This document shows, in pieces, positions 6,085-6,362 of a stretch of DNA of 6,362 nucleotides. Under the pieces are notes generated by a model. It was given only the letters and a program-made list of their open reading frames with translations, was not told the origin of the DNA and ran no database searches. Position 1 is the stretch's first letter. Every line of letters begins with the position of its first letter. A program made the position numbers and the translations under genes. This stretch comes from Aquificaceae bacterium (GTDB taxonomy: Bacteria > Aquificota > Aquificia > Aquificales > Aquificaceae), in the NCBI GenBank assembly GCA_015490105.1, contig WFYK01000127.1, positions 1 through 6,362 of the forward strand. The letters are read 5' to 3'.

Positions 6085-6362
6085 TTCTGCACTCTGAGCA
6101 TATACCGAAGATCTCTAATCTATGATGGGTGGGCTGAAAGTCAAACTGTTTACAAACCTCGTCTTGTAGCTTTTCAATATCCTCGTTCACGAACTCTATT
6201 ATCTTTCCGCACTCCATACAAACTAAATGGTCATGATGGGCTTTACCGGCCACAAACTCGTAAATGGTTCTGTTGTTCTGTTTTATAACCTCTTTTATAA
6301 CCCCGAATTCTTGAAGGAGCTTCAAGGTTCTGTATATAGTGGATCGGGACACACTCCTATCC
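6074..6362 (-). CDS. fur: Fur-family metal-responsive repressor (5' end outside window)
   Basis: These are the last 95 residues of a Fur-family regulator, roughly two thirds of the usual length; the frame is open to the right edge. It starts in the winged helix with RSVSRSTIYRTLKLLQEFGV, the DNA-recognition helix. The wing is followed by the metal-binding dimerisation domain. HHDHLVCMECGKIIEF provides regulatory-site ligands (His, Asp) and the first structural-zinc CxxC. IEKLQ has the glutamate corresponding to E. coli Glu108, and THHRLEIFGIC has the His corresponding to His125. CSEC forms a second CxxC three residues before the end, and there is no His-rich tail. The GTG at 6352 is an internal Val codon, not the start. 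Whether it senses iron (Fur), peroxide (PerR) or zinc (Zur) cannot be settled here, although HHDHLVC resembles Fur/PerR. It overlaps cimA by 11 bases, so the two are probably co-transcribed; the promoter is outside the window. Confidence 0.9.
   Translation of the reverse strand, partial: DRSVSRSTIYRTLKLLQEFGVIKEVIKQNNRTIYEFVAGKAHHDHLVCMECGKIIEFVNEDIEKLQDEVCKQFDFQPTHHRLEIFGICSECRNGR

Noticed and set aside
6350..6352. GTG as a start codon for a 92-residue Fur
   Set aside because: The frame continues upstream to the window edge, and the codon falls inside the conserved recognition-helix region, so the protein is only cut by the window.

Overview
The window is a densely packed stretch of bacterial chromosome with eight protein-coding genes, all on the minus strand. 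In transcription order (right to left) they are: a Fur-family metal regulator (its 5' end lies beyond the window), (R)-citramalate synthase (cimA), tryptophan synthase beta chain (trpB), aminodeoxychorismate synthase component I (pabB), a GcvH-like lipoyl carrier protein, a small thioredoxin/glutaredoxin-fold protein, CutA, and an SbcC/Rad50-type ATPase (its 3' part lies beyond the window). I see no RNA genes, insertion sequences, CRISPR arrays or long repeats, and no gap over 30 bases between genes.

The proteins are rich in Lys, Glu and Ile. Codon use favours AGA/AGG for Arg and ATA for Ile, and G+C looks moderate, somewhat below half (estimated by eye). Together with short proteins, overlapping genes and unrelated pathways mixed in one run, this suggests a thermophile, most likely of the Aquificota (an Aquifex-like or Hydrogenobacter-like bacterium). 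That assignment is inference; no rRNA or other phylogenetic marker is present.

Right block (2286-6362): fur-cimA-trpB-pabB are translationally chained by overlaps of 11, 4 and 4 bases. CimA makes citramalate from pyruvate and acetyl-CoA for isoleucine. TrpB makes tryptophan from indole and serine. PabB turns chorismate into aminodeoxychorismate for folate. The usual partners (trpA, pabA, pabC, leuCD) are not in the window, so the pathways are split across the genome.

Left block (1-2258): gcvH-like, redoxin, cutA and sbcC are separated by 1 base, 16 bases and a 1-base overlap. A sigma70-like promoter lying across the end of pabB could start this block separately, although read-through from the right block is also possible because no terminator separates them.

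The most interesting points are: the H-like protein has a C-terminal CxxC and an N-terminal cysteine and is followed one base later by a CPTC redoxin; the cutA start codon sits in the loop of a 5-bp all-G:C hairpin; and the Fur gene runs 11 bases into an amino-acid biosynthesis gene.
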